Source: Liquidambar formosana
Lineage: Eukaryota; Streptophyta; Magnoliopsida; Saxifragales; Altingiaceae
NCBI GenBank assembly: GCA_039720395.1
Contig: CM077828.1
Coordinates: 26,206,717 to 26,270,716, forward strand
DNA length: 64,000 bases
Direction of reading: 5' to 3'
Shown: piece by piece, positions 24,395 to 36,061 of the stretch
Layout of the letters: every line of letters starts with the position of its first letter
Position numbering within the stretch: the stretch's first letter is position 1
Position numbers and translations under genes: made by a program
Notes under the pieces: model-generated
Database searches by the model: none
Seen by the model: the letters and a program-made list of their open reading frames with translations, nothing else
What the model was told of the DNA's origin: nothing

Positions 24395-25115
24395 TATGTA
24401 GAAGAATGGAAGAAGTATTTATTGGTGATATTCCCTAAAGTTTGGACTACTTTGTCAGGAGGAAATTTTTTTTTTATTATAAAAACTATTAACCTTTTTG
24501 GCATTCTTTGCACCTGATGTTCAAGTGGTCTCGGCAAAATTCCTACATGGCTAAATGTGATTTATTATCCTTAGAAGTCAGAATATTTTGATGCAGACTG
24601 GTATGCCAGATCACTTTGGTTAACTTTGACTTGTTATAGAATATGACATTGGTGATTTATAGGCCTGTTTGGGCGTCCAATTCGAAATTGAACAATTAAA
24701 GAAATATTATTTTAAAATGTTGGAGTTACCACTATAGTTGGTATTGTAAAATCAATTCTAAGAAATTCTTAAAATGACACTATTTTGAATTTTCACTTTT
24801 ATTTGTAATAATGACCATAAAATTTTGAATTTGTCAATTCAAGATGATGGATTGTGCATTCAATACTACGTAATATTTCTTGAATTGTTTAATTTTGAAT
24901 TGGACACCCAAACAAGCCCTTAGTTAATTTCCCAGTAAATCATGGAACAATTTCAAAGATTCTGATTTTCAGTCAAAGACAAATTTGAAAGTTCTCTCAC
25001 TGTAATGTGGGAGTCTCCCACTGTTTTCATTGCTTTTAGTAAAACTCTGCTTTCTGCTTTATATGGCATATCATAGTATTCTTCAGTTCATTACCGATTG
25101 TTGAAGCGAAAACTT
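24395..25115 (+). repeat. CNL 3' flank repeat, copy A version
   Basis: The parts around the MITE match 49550-50400 downstream of gene B and, in part, 46400-47060. Examples are the TGGAAGAAGTATT stretch near 24408, CATTCTTTGCACCTGATGTT near 24501 and the region before the CCT fragment. It carries no receptor coding. It shows that the 3' flank is part of the duplicated unit. Confidence 0.7.
24662..24919. mobile_element. 258-bp MITE
   Basis: The left end GGCCTGTTTGGGCGTCCAAT and the right end read inward, GGGCTTGTTTGGGTGTCCAA, form inverted repeats of about 45 bp with an AAATTNAACAATT stretch. The homologous 3' flank near 50200 lacks it. It belongs to the same family as 17451-17842, 39554-40646 and 59803-60195. 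The target duplication is not clean; a 3-bp TWA type is possible. Confidence 0.75.
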
Positions 25116-25192
25116 GTTCAAGTTGGTGAGATGCTTCATGTCACAGAAGCTTACATTGACAAGAGTTATCATCCTACAGTCATTTTGCCAAG
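25116..25192 (+). pseudogene. Exon fragment of chaperonin CCT gamma (CCT3)
   Basis: One frame reads GEMLHVTEAYIDKSYHPTVI, which matches the conserved apical part of the CCT/TRiC gamma subunit, a cytosolic chaperonin for actin and tubulin folding. One extra T (ATTTTGCC) shifts the frame just before the AAG/GT exon end. No other CCT exon is present here, so this is a dead genomic fragment and not a gene. A second copy lies at 50408-50484 and another CCT gamma exon at 52165-52264. Family identity is from memory of the protein, not a search. Confidence 0.75.
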
Positions 25193-25856
25193 GTGATACC
25201 TCAATGCCTAAGTGGGCGTGAGAAGTACGTGATCCCAATTCCTCTGGCATATCCTAGCAAAACAAACAAGGAAAAGGACTTGACAAAGGGGGTGTCATAC
25301 CCACAACATTCATGTCAAAAACAGAGTTTTGAAAACCAGAATTATTAGGACCCAAAAACAGAGCCATACCGATCAATTAATCATGGGTGGCGCTAGAAAT
25401 ATCAGCTGAAACTGATTAGGAAATGCAATTCGAATAGAATTTCTACACGGAATCGATGTGGTGAAGCAATTTTGAATTGAGACCACATGTAGATCATTTG
25501 TTTGATTCTTTTTTTTTTTTTTGAAAATTTTGAAAACAAAGATCAAACAATGGCCACGTGATACCGCATAGCAATCCCCTTGATACATGACTTTTTGTTT
25601 GCAATATTTTGATGATGAACCTTGTTGATTTGCAGACACTAAGATAGTTTCACTTAGCATCATAATTTCTTTTCCATGTTTTCACATGTCACCTAATTGA
25701 TTAAGATAGAGCTCAACCAGGGGATGCTCAGGACTTCTTGGACTTCCATTCATTGCTTGCCATATTGGCAATCACATTCTGCCAGAGTGGTGACTACCGT
25801 GTTAGATCATCAAGGGCGATTCCATTACCTTCGAGCAAATTTTGTTTCCGAAACAG

Positions 25857-25931
25857 CAAATCACCATCCAATGGCATAATGAAGATAATGGTCCAAGTGT
25901 AGCAGACCATATATTGGCTTATTCGAATTAG
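25857..25931 (+). pseudogene. Relic exon of unknown protein, copy 1
   Basis: After an AAACAG acceptor one frame reads ITIQWHNEDNGPSVADHILA. Two further copies occur at 28020-28094 and 28445-28519. I do not recognise the protein. This copy ends in an in-frame TAG where the others have AAG before GTTTGT, so its donor is lost. A short insertion with a mirrored CTTTACCTAG phrase follows near 25955. Confidence 0.45.
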
Positions 25932-26743
25932 GGGTGTTATAGTCTTTACCTAGACCTTCAGAGGTCTTTACCTAGGCGAGTGGAAACTGCCTAGCAAGCC
26001 CTTGTTTTCTTTCTCCTCGTCTTTAAACTGGTCTGATCCTAACAACGACCTAGCCAAGAAGGAAAAAAAATAAAAATAATAAAAAATACAGTGGATCGTT
26101 TTAAAAGTTATACTCCATAAAATTTTCAAAGATTGCTGGCCAAGTGGGAAATATTTAATCCAAGTAGCTTGTATATCAAGACAAACACCGTGAAATATTT
26201 TACAAATGCACCTGCAAATTCAACACCGAGCATCAATACCCAGTTACCCACCTTAACCCAACCTTTACTGGCTTAACTCAACCTAGGCTCATATGGGAAA
26301 TTTTAGGTATGAAAGCAGCAAGAGGGGACCGGCCACCTACGCGGTCCTGCCTCGGGAACTTTCAGATGCCATACTTATTCCACTCATACAACCACATGGT
26401 GTTGAACCACGACTTCCAAAAAGGGCTTATTCCACTCATACAACCACATGGTGTTGAAACCACGACTTCCAAAAACCCTTTGCGCTATATGGGGAAGACA
26501 AACCATGTGACCTGAAGCCCGGCCAATGGCATACTATATTGATATAATGGCCTTGGCCAAAAAAAAAATGTCTCGCCCCATCTCGCAATATGATATTTCT
26601 TACTTCTCTAACTTTCAATTGCCCCAAATTTTTGTTCCAAAGCAAAAAAACAAAAAACACATGGCGACAGCTTTTTAAAGTGACACCATTATCTAAGATC
26701 AATGAGAAATATATAATTTATTCTAAATTGTATCGAAAAATTG

Positions 26744-27175
26744 AAAATCGTGGTGCAATATTTTAAATGGAAGATATACTTGCTTTAGACAAATCACGAA
26801 CGTGCCCTAGTCAAGGAATACTTACATTGTTCACACAGTTGAATATCATTCTTAGTGATCTACTGGTCGCTGGTGCCTATATTTTAAATGAAAAATCGTG
26901 GTGCAATATTTTAAATGGAAGATATACTTGCTTTAGACAAATCACGAGCGGCCCTGGTCAAGGAATACTTACAGTGTTCACACAGTTGAATATCATTCTT
27001 AGTGATCTACTGGTGGCTGGTGCCTATATTTTAAATGGAAAATCGTGGTGCAATATTTTAAATGGAAGATATACTTGCTTTAGACAAATCACGAGGGTGC
27101 CCTAGTCAAGGAATACTTACAGTGTTCACACAGTTGAATATCATTCTTAGTGATCTATTGGTGGCTGGTGCCTAT
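26744..27175 (+). repeat. Three tandem copies of a ~148-bp unit
   Basis: Units begin near 26744, 26892 and 27039 and contain AATCGTGGTGCAATATTTTA, then CTAGTCAAGGAATACTTAC and GATCTACTGGT. They are nearly identical, so the expansion is recent. Single related copies lie near 28310-28390 and 28770-28860. The open frame at 26767-27105 across them is only the repeat read three times and is not taken as a gene. Confidence 0.85.
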
Positions 27176-27179
27176 TGCT

Positions 27180-27535
27180 CGGATTATTATTATGTTGTTC
27201 ACAAAGTTGTCATTGTTGTTCTTGTGATCTACTAGCTAGTGGCTGGTAAATATCTCTGCTCTTACTGCTCATATTATCATTTTGTTGTTCATTCAATTAA
27301 CATTATCATTCTTGTGATCTACTAGGTCGCTGGTGAATATCTTTGCTTCAATCTGCTGCTGAATCTCTGTTCTATACTTCTATATGCTCCTTTGTTCTAT
27401 ATAGAAGATCAACAGAGGTACGTTCGGAAAAGCTTCTTTTCTTCCTTTTCAGTTGGATTCTAGTGGAACCGTTTGTTTTTTGTTGTTCTATATCCCGTTC
27501 ACATCTTATTTTGTATCCGCGTTGAAGAAAATTAA
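27180..27535 (+). repeat. CNL 5' flank block, extra copy
   Basis: The stretch around 27410-27530 (GGTACGTTCGGAAAAGCTTC, then the GTTGTT and TTCACATCTTA phrases) resembles the 180 bp just upstream of the ATG of copies A and C. It leads into no CNL start. It looks like a promoter/leader left behind by duplication. Confidence 0.55.
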
Positions 27536-28019
27536 TACTCCGTATAACAAAAGAGGGTCGAAGGGATGAAAAAGCTCAAAGCCTGACCAACAATCCAATA
27601 TTGCTATCTAATCTCTAAGCAAATTCTATGATATTGACTTAAAAATCAACTCCTATCGAGGGTCAAGCCTGCACATACAAACGAGTCCACCTAAAGTTCC
27701 AATTGATCCTAGGTTGGGTTGAGCAGGGTATAAAATCAAAGGGAAACAAGTTCAGGCTTTTGGTTTACTGTAAGATTCAATACCTTTTAAGGAGAAATCA
27801 TTCCTACCTTTTAAGGAATGAAAATCCTTAAAAGTGGAACGCACCTATTCTTTTGTATTTCATTCCCACCCCTTACCAGATATTGGAATGGAATGACCAT
27901 TTTCATTCTCATTTTCATTCCTACTCCCATTCCATTCTACTCCATTCCCCCAACGGCAATTCCATTACCTTCGAACCATTTTTTTTTTTTTTGTTTTTTT
28001 TTTTTTGTTTTGGAAACAG

Positions 28020-28094
28020 CAAATAATCATCTAATGGCAAAATGAAGATAATGGTCCAATTGGTGCAGAGCATCTATTGGCTTATTCGAATAAG
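28020..28094 (+). pseudogene. Relic exon of unknown protein, copy 2
   Basis: Exactly 75 bases lie between an AAACAG acceptor and a GTTTGT donor, in phase with copy 3. The fifth codon is TAA where copy 3 has CAA, so it is dead. The remainder reads WQNEDNGPIGAEHLLAYSNK. The protein is not recognised. Confidence 0.5.
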
Positions 28095-28444
28095 GTTTGT
28101 GGAGAGCCGCTTGATTGGAATTGATGAAACAGCTCCTATATTTTATGATTTCAAGAGTATTAAATAAGATTTCAGCAAGTGGAAACTGCCTAGCAAGCCC
28201 TTGTTTTCTTTCTCCTTGCCTTCAAATTGGTCTGACCCTGACCTGTAATATTTTTCAAATATTACTAGCCAAGTGGGAAATAATTAATCCAACTACCCTG
28301 TATCGAGACAAATCACGAATGTGCCCTGGTCAAGGAATACTTGCAGTGTTCATACAGTTTAATATCATTCTTGGTGATCCGTGCCCATTGCTCAGCTTAT
28401 TATTGTGTTGTTCACAAAGTCGTCATCGTTGTTCTGTGAAAGAG

Positions 28445-28519
28445 CAAATAATCATCCAATGGCAAAATGAAGATAATGGTCCAATTGGTGTAGAGCATCT
28501 ATTCGCTTATTTGAATAAG
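28445..28519 (+). pseudogene. Relic exon of unknown protein, copy 3
   Basis: This copy is open for all 25 codons, reading QIIIQWQNEDNGPIGVEHLF and on to a donor AAG/GTTTGT. The acceptor is AAAGAG instead of an ACAG site. Flanks of all three copies share the later phrase GCCTAGCAA(G/C)CCCTTGTTTTC. No neighbouring exons were found, so it is probably a captured or abandoned exon. Confidence 0.5.
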
Positions 28520-28859
28520 GTTTGTGAAGAGGCCCTTCATTGGAATTGATGAATCTCCTCTAATATTTTATGATCTGAAGAGTATTAAATAAGATTTCAG
28601 ATAGAGACTGCCTAGCAACCCCTTGTTTTCTCTCCTTGTCTTCAAACTGGTCTGACCCTGACAGCATCCTAGCCAAGAGGGAAAAATAAAATATAAATAA
28701 ATAAAAAAAGGCAGTGGTTTGTTTGTTTTCTGGCCAAGTGGGAAATAATTAATCCAAGTACCTTGTACCAAGACAAATCACGAACGTGCCCTGGTCAAGG
28801 AATATTTGCTGTGTTCACACAGTTGAATATCATTCTTAGCGATCTACTAGTGACCGGTG

Positions 28860-29110
28860 CCCATTGCTCGGCTTATTATTGTGTTGTTTACAAAGTCGTC
28901 ATCGTTGTTCTGTGATCTATTAGGTCGCTGGTGAATATCTCTGCTCCTATCTGCTGCTGAATCTCTGTTTTATATGCTCCTTTGGTCTATATAGGCGATC
29001 AACAAAGGTACGTTTGGAAAAGCTTCTTTTTCTTCCTTTCACTTGGATTCTAGTAGAACCGTTTGTTTTTTGTTGTTCGGTATTCCATTCAAATCTTATT
29101 TAGCATCTGC
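28860..29110 (+). repeat. CNL 5' flank block, extra copy
   Basis: This is a second orphan copy, close to the one at 27180-27535 (CAACAAAGGTACGTTTGGAA, then TTGTTGTTCGGTATTCC). It again leads to no coiled-coil start codon. Together the two indicate tandem duplication of 26.7-29.1 kb. Confidence 0.55.
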
Positions 29111-30001
29111 AAAGATTAATAGAACAAAAAAGAATTGAAGGTACGAAAGTGAAATTCCGGTTTTGCAATACCTAGTAGGGGTTGAATAGGCATTTAAAAA
29201 CTTTTCATCTAGTTTTAATTTCAAGTAACCTAATCTTTTTACCAACAATGATTGAATTATACACCAAGTAATAAAAAGCAATTAAAGATGGCATACAAGA
29301 TTTTTATGTGGTGCGAAAAACAAGGGGACCTCATTTAGTTGAAATAAATCCATTATGAAATCAATGAGTAAAAGACACCTTTACAGATCCTAAGAACTCA
29401 TGTAGCTGCCTTCACTTTCATGATCTATTGATCGATATCCATTTTCACGGTTTTAGTCACAATTAACTTTTTAACGAAAAGATTGTCAAATTGTTACAAA
29501 TTGATTATCAACTCTTTCTATTTTGGTATTACATTGGAAAGTAATAACTAAAAGGTAATTTTCTCATATGCGGGAAAATTACCTAGATGCCTTCTTTGTA
29601 GTTTATCTCAACTCCGCGATCCAACTGCTCCATTCGTTCGTGCTACTCCAAAAAGCAAGTGGGTACTTCCAATGAAAAAAAAATGGGATGACAAGAAAGT
29701 AGTGGGGGACAGCTTTGACAAGATATTCAAAGATTGAAGGGAAATATTTGCTTTATGTAAATATTGGAGAGTGAAGAATACTTAGATGAGAAGGATTAAG
29801 AAAGACTAGAGAGGCAAAGAGAGGTCTTTGATCACTACACACCTTGCGATTAAAGCCAGAAACTCATCGCCCTTACCACTGCTGTCGATCACCAAAATAC
29901 GCAAAGTACGAATTCGACTCTCTTAATTATTTACATCTCTTGTTTTTTTGGTTAGATCTTTTTTTTTTTTTTGGATAGATCTACTTTCTCTTTCCTAAGT
30001 C
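29111..30001. other. Intergenic DNA; 29590-30000 is the shared CNL flank
   Basis: No gene is seen. From about 29590 the sequence matches 16300-16850 and 58800-59180 upstream of copies A and C (AGCAAGTGGGTACTTCC and GTACGAATTCGACTCTC). It is therefore the distal 5' flank of gene B, cut at about 30001 by unrelated DNA. Confidence 0.6.
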
Positions 30002-32150
30002 AACTGATTTTCTGTCAATCTAGGCCCAAAAGAATCTCATGATGTATAGATGTAGTATGAAAACATAGGTGGATTAATGGAGTTTGATTACACTAGTTCT
30101 AAAGAAAATTGCAGGAAAGTAAAGGAAAATAATAATCTTGGAAAATTATATTTTCACATACGTTTGGTTTATAAAAAAGCTTTGGGAGAACTGGAGAAGA
30201 ACCCGAGGCTTAGTAGAAGCTGATAATGAAGAGGAGGTTAAAATTTTGCCTATAGATCTCTATTATCTTGCTGCCTTCCATGGTGAGAGAGAGGAGAACT
30301 GGAGAAGGACCTGAGGCTTCTTTCACAATTCCGGCCTTCAGAATTCCAATTACTACCGCTGACCCAAGGAATTGACGGACCCCATTTTTAGCTTAAAGAT
30401 GAATTCCGTGGAATTAGACCCGAAACTGCATTTCTATTTCCAACAGACCATCCAAACACGGAAATTACCCTTACTCTTATCTTTACCGCTAACCCTTTTA
30501 ATATCAACTAGCATAAACCTAGACGTGATCTTATATATGCACTTATGTTGATAAAATTCTGATAATTGATACGTACGTGGTTGCATATAAAACAATGCTA
30601 CAATTAAGTATGCTTGAATGGTTTGAAGTTTACATAGATTGTGAGTTCCCTATTAGGATTTTTACCAAACTTGTGGAGACGGTAACAAATATAAAATTAC
30701 TTTCTGAATATTACGATTCCTAAATGTACAAATAACTAAACTTAAAAATCAATAGGATGACTTATCGGTTTTAGTGGCTGAGAGAAGTATGGAAGAGATT
30801 GTCGTCCTTTGAAACTGATTTCGCTCCTCCAAGAAGTTCTCAAGTACAATCAAAGAAGTGGCGGCCAACCTCCCAGGACAAATGCACATGCACTCACAAT
30901 ATGAAGTCACAATGATCGAAAGTGATCAATCTAACTCAACTCAACTCAACTTTAAAACAATTAAAATAAAGAATTGAAGTGAATAAGAATAAGAGGCGTA
31001 ATATGAGGAAAAAAAAATCCACTAAATACTGAATTCATCTTTTTATATAGTGATTAAGTCTTTGTAACAGTCCAAGTTAAACCAAACCATTATATTTCGG
31101 TTTTGTTTCTACCAAACCAAAACCAAACCATACTATAAAAAAACCAAACCAAAAAATTTCGATTTGGTTCGGTTCGGTTTCGGTTTTAACCTATAAAGTA
31201 GCAACAAATAATTGAAAATGAAGAAAATGATATACCAAACTCCAAATAAAAACATTACATTAGCAACTAAAAAAAACATTAAATATTGTATCAAAATGGA
31301 AACATATTGACATATGTTAATCCAATATCTCACACAACATTAATAACTAGTTTAATACATGCCAATCTAAAAGAGGAAAAACAATAAGAAACTTAAAATG
31401 AGACGAGGCTGAGGCTGAGAGACTTAGGGTTTTGTACTATTTTAAATCTATTTCTTACTATGCCCTTATTAGAATAGGAAATTTACAAACTTTAAGTTTG
31501 ATATATATATATATATATAATATAAAATTATATATATATTATATATTTTTCGGTTTTTCAGTTTGGTTTGGTTTTTTAAAAATGAAAACCAAAACCAAAC
31601 CAATTTAGTTTGGTTTTCTAAAATTAGAACCAAAACCAAACCTAATGACAAAAAAACCAAACCAAACCAGTTGGTTTGGTTTGGTTCGGTTTGGTTCTTG
31701 GTTTTAACTTAAACCATTAACACCCCTAATAAGGACTATCAAAATTTGAATCATCACTTATCCAAAAAAAATAAAAAATTAATCATCTAATAATTGCTCC
31801 CATAAGGACTGTTACATTTACACTGATAATTGCTCACATAAGGACTATAAAAACTTGAATCACACTCAATATAATTATTTAAAAAGATTTTCAAGGATTT
31901 CAAATAGAGTTATGATTTTGTAATTAAGAGTACATTAAAAAAAATAATTTAACATATTCATAGATGATGGTCAAATAATTTAATATATTTCTAATTATGG
32001 TCAAATTTCTCATGAATCTTTATATGCTAGGTGGCTTAATATATGGTCTCCAAGCTCAATGAGGCTATCCACCTCAGTGCCACATGGAGGAGTGAGAAAG
32101 TGGCTTGAACATTACTTTAATATATATATATATTAGATTATATGAGTACC
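30002..32150. other. Inserted intergenic DNA with an ACC-rich repeat
   Basis: This stretch is absent from the flanks of A and C. No coding region is seen. Between about 31075 and 31727 it is full of AAACCAAACC phrases on both strands and contains an AT repeat near 31500-31550. Read inward from the right, the end is TAGGGGTGTTAATGGTTT, a start common in non-autonomous hAT elements. No matching left end or 8-bp duplication was found. Confidence 0.4.
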
Positions 32151-32425
32151 AATGTTTCTTGATAAGCTTAATAATTAGGAAATTTTGGTACTTTAATAAT
32201 GCAATATATGGCATTGGGATGACAAATTTTGCACATACCATTCGAGTTGTCTAATTTCTATGTACTCTATTATCAAATTTGTAATTGTGCCGTTCATACA
32301 CATCTCACTATCATTCTCCTAATCTTCTATTGGTGAATATCTCTGCTACCATCTTGTATCGAATATCTATTATATGTTCCTTTTTTATATATGAATAGCT
32401 TCCTTTGTGAAACTCTTTTTATTTA

Positions 32426-32777
32426 CACTGTGTTTGGAATGGAGGGATTTAGAGGGAATAGAAAGGAATTCATTTATTATTTTAAATTCCAGTGTTTGGA
32501 ATGGAAGGATTTATAATAAGAAATGAATTAAAAGGGATTCGATGGGATTTTGATACATGTCTTAAAATCCGGCCAAAAGGGATGGAATTTGGAGGGAATT
32601 GGATTTATTAAAAGAGTTATAAGAAGAATATAAGAAGAAGAAAAGACAAAATTGAATTCTTTTATTTTAAATTTCTTCCATATCAAATAGGACAAAGGGA
32701 AATGAATTCTGTTTCTATTCCTTTCCTTTCTATTAAATGAATTCTTTTTCTTTCTTTTATGACTGCCAAACAGAGCG
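32426..32777. mobile_element. 352-bp Tourist-like MITE, TTA duplication
   Basis: The left end CACTGTGTTTGG and the inward-read right end CGCTCTGTTTGG are inverted repeats, with TTA on both sides (32423-32425 and 32778-32780). The homologous region near 35053 lacks it. This fits a PIF/Harbinger (Tourist) MITE. Confidence 0.8.
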
Positions 32778-32931
32778 TTAATTTTTTTTACCGATTTCAC
32801 ATTTTATATTGCATCTGCTTTGAAAAAAACAAAAAAAACACCCGAAAGGGAAAAAAATGATAGAAGAAGGGAAGAAAGAAAGAAGCTAAGAAGGCAAAAA
32901 GCTCCTCTTCATTTCTTAAAAACTAATGGAC

Positions 32932-33150
32932 CTCCATGCCAGTAGTTTCATCCGAGGAGGGGCACGTCATCTATTTGCTCGATCCAACGGATGAGTTGGT
33001 AATTCATGATGGGATCATCCAAACACATTCGTTTGGGTCTTTAAGAGTTTGGCGCACGGCGTCAAGCAGATCCTCTTGTCTCACCTTCTACCTCAAGACA
33101 CCCACTTCAACAATAGGACTCGACTCTGTTCTCAGCAACATATTTTGAAG
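32932..33150 (+). pseudogene. Unrecognised coding relic, copy 1
   Basis: The frame reads VVSSEEGHVIYLLDPTDELV and then IHDGIIQT, like the copy at 35214-35470 with conservative differences. Two extra bases near 33027 shift the frame before a FKSLARGV-like part. The family is not recognised. The phrase conservation suggests a captured piece of a real host gene. Confidence 0.5.
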
Positions 33151-33253
33151 GCCACCCACCTCTCTCTACCCCTACCCCCTTGAAAAGTAAGGCTATAACA
33201 GCAATGACCTCTTCAAAATACTGATAAGATGGAACCGATTAATAGCCAGACCA

Positions 33254-33573
33254 TTTATTACTGTGTGCTTTGTAAATGTGCCATTTTATATATACAATAG
33301 GAACAGTTTATTACTGTGTGCTTTATAAAATGTATATAAATAACAGTAATAGTTTACTGTTGTGTGCTTTGAAAAATTTAAACAGACAACAGTAACAGTT
33401 TACTATTGTGTGTTTTAAAAAAAAATTATACACCACATAATAACAATTTACTGTTGTCTTTGAAAAAATATATAGCAATACAATAACAACTTACTATTTT
33501 AAGTTACAAAAAAATCCTACGATAGCAATCCCAAAAAATGACCAGATCTGAACTTACAACCAAAGACACACAC

Positions 33574-33607
<34 letters not shown>

Positions 33608-33925
33608 AAAGCAGATCTGGAGTTTGGAGATGAAAAAAAGAAGAAGGAGAAGAAGATAGCCATGGCGGGGCAATGGTCGAAGAAAGTCTAGTTTTCCAGA
33701 TCTGGTCTGCGATTTCACCTACCATTCTCGCCTAGTCATCCTCTCATCGACATCATCGCAAACCCCATGGCTAATTAAACCATTTCCCTCCTTCACCACA
33801 TCGCCGGACGAGACATCGTGTCGAAGACAGCCATGGTGGGGCGGTGGCCGGAGAAGGTCTAGCCTTTCAAATATGGTTCTTCTTCAAATCCAGATCTTCG
33901 CATCCCTTCTTCATCAGCCACTGCC

Positions 33926-33967
<42 letters not shown>

Positions 33968-34194
33968 CTTCTTCTTCTTCCTCTTCTTCGTGATGTTGTC
34001 GATTTGGAAACCCAGATCTAGTTCCCCCTTTCGGTGCGGTATAAATATAAAAGGTTAAAAGAGGTATTTTTTAAAAATCGATTTCCTTATTCTTAAAGAA
34101 TCTCTAAAAAAAAGGGGGTTTTGGAGTTAAAAACTCTTAGGGTGGGTTTATTGTTAAAGGCAGTCCCCTAATAGGGGTAATTGCTAATTTCCCC
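33254..34194 (-). mobile_element. Truncated relative of the 5565-12141 element
   Basis: Read on the minus strand the end is GGGGAAATTAGCAATTACCC, followed by sequence like the left end of the element at 5565 (GGAAAAATTAGCAATAACTC) for about 55 bp. Near 33260-33480 it has the same kind of ACAGTAA...TTACTGT motifs. The other end is missing at the break near 33254. The centre has a poly-A run (33573-33605), a CT repeat (33930-33962) and two GCCATGG-led copies of a GC-rich phrase (33660 and 33830). Confidence 0.6.
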
Positions 34195-36061
34195 TTTATT
34201 TTATTTTATTTTATTTTTATAATGAAATTGCTACTTCCCTCAATTTAATTTTTATTTTTATTTTTATTTTTATAATGGATCTAATTTTTTCTTTTTATGT
34301 AGAACGTTAATTGGGGATTCCCCAATGTTACTAGGAGTGTTAATTCCAAGTTAATGTCAATTTTGTCCCTTACGGAGTGTTTCAATTTTGTTACTTCTCC
34401 CAAAAGCATTTGGACCGTGTCATGTGCAGCTCTCGCACTCCCAAATCGTAATAATGCCAAATCCAAAAATTTATAGGCAAAATTGAAACAATTCAATTTT
34501 ATTTTATTTTGTAAGTAATATAAAAGGGTGCAGATCCTCCCTCCCGCCACCGCAACGATCAATGAAAATACAAGATTGATGACTATTGAGAAATCTTCTT
34601 AGAACAAAAGCAAATCGACAGATACAAAATACTCTTACCCTTAACCTTTTTTAATACCAACAAAAAATAATCAATGTTTTTTCATAAACTAAATAATTAA
34701 AAAAAACTGTTAGTTACAAATACAGCACAAACCAATGGAAATTGTATTCTAAAATATACTATGTAGTATTTTAGCACTTTAAGGATGCAATATATGGCAT
34801 TGGCACGACAAGTTTTGCACAGACCACTTGAGTTGTCTACCTTATATGTACTGTATTATCATACTTCTCATTGTGCCGTTTACACGCATCTCACTATTAT
34901 TCTTCTGATCAATTACTGGTTGTGAATATCTATGCTACTATTTACTATTGAATATCTATTATATGTTCCTTTTTATATACAGGGGACGGAGTTACCTTCC
35001 TAATAGCTTCCTTTCTTCCCGTCACTTTGATTCCAGTGAAACTCTTTTTATTTGGAGTAATTTATTTACCGCTTTCACATTTTATATTGCATCTGCTTTG
35101 AAAAAAAAAAAAGAACAAAGAAAAAAAGAACAAAGAAAAGAAAAGAAAAGAAAAAAAAAAAAGGAAAGAAAGAAAGAAAGAAGGCATAATGCTCCTCTCC
35201 ATTTCTTAAAAACTAATGGACCTCCAGTGGTCTCATCCGATGAGGGGCACATCATCTATTTGCTCGATCCAACGGATGAGTTGGTAATTCATGATGGAAT
35301 CATCCAAACAGTCATTTGGGTCTTTAAGAGTTTGGCTCGCGGCGTCTAGCAGATCCTCTTGTCTCATCTTCTACCTCAAGACACCCACTTCAACGATAGG
35401 AGTATAGGACTCGACTCTGTTCTCAGCAACATATATTTTGAAGGCCACCCATCTCTCTCTACCCCTACCCCCTTGAAAAGTAAGGCTAGCTATAACAGCA
35501 ATGACCTCTTCAAAATACTGATAAGATGGAACCGATTAATAACCAGACCACGTCAGTTTGGGCATCGGAAACCACATACTGTCAAACAAAATCAAGGACC
35601 TGAACCTAGTGTCCTCTGTCCTCCGAATTCATTGTCTTTCTCTAATGGTCGTTAGATTCACGCGTCTCCATTTCTAAGATGAAACCCTCTCACATATATA
35701 ATGCTTTTTTATTTATTTTCTTGAAATTTCTTAATCTTTGTGTGTTATCAGATTAATGATGAGTTTGTTCACTTTTAGTGAGTTTTATTTCTCTATGATA
35801 TGTTGCAGAGAAAGTGGGAATCGTAGAAGACTAGCTGGTGGAAAAGAGACGGAGGAGATGTGTTTTGACCGCTTGACGCTGTTAACGAAGGGTTGAATAC
35901 CAAAACGACAGCGTTGGACAATCCTGCCATGTACAAGCAAGCTGAACCATTGGATCAAGTTGGGGGGTGATGTGTCGTGCGTAGCATCAAAGTACCGGAG
36001 GCCTATTAATTTTTTAGGAATGGACGAGATCCCGTCACGCAAAAGGAAAAGGAAAGGAGTA
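34195..36061 (+). promoter_or_regulatory. Proximal upstream flank of gene B
   Basis: 34200-34570 matches the flanks of A and C (GGGGATTCCCCAATGTTACT-like phrase). 34755-35556 is the second copy of the 32160-33253 duplication and includes the CNL 5' block near 34975-35100. From 35560 to the start codon the DNA is unique in the window. A pyrimidine-rich stretch ending TGTTGCAG at 35808 could be the acceptor of a 5'-UTR intron. No TATA box was assigned with confidence. Confidence 0.5.
35214..35470 (+). pseudogene. Unrecognised coding relic, copy 2
   Basis: It reads VVSSDEGHIIYLLDPTDELV, then IHDGIIQTVIWVFKSLARGV and a TAG at 35347-35349 where copy 1 has AAG. After the stop the same frame reads QILLSHLLPQDTHFND. 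Neither copy is open throughout, and each preserves what the other has lost. It lies in the duplicated 5' flank of gene B, about 0.6 kb before its start. Confidence 0.5.

Larger units (their letters stand above)
32160..33253 (+). repeat. Gene B 5' flank, duplicated copy
   Basis: Apart from the MITE at 32426-32777 this matches 34755-35556. Shared phrases include GCAATATATGGCATTGG, CGTTCATACACATCTCACT-like sequence and TTTTATATTGCATCTGCTTTG. The duplication places a second promoter-like region about 2.5 kb further from gene B. Confidence 0.75.

Noticed and set aside
26767..27105. 112-residue plus-strand frame
   Set aside because: It is the tandem 148-bp unit read repeatedly; no domain and no conservation in the single copies.
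35960..36061. Upstream extension of gene B reading MGGDVSCVASKYRR, like a myristoylated RPS5-type start
   Set aside because: The first codon is TTG, not ATG, so this start is an artefact of permissive ORF calling. The in-frame ATGs are at 36020 and 36062.
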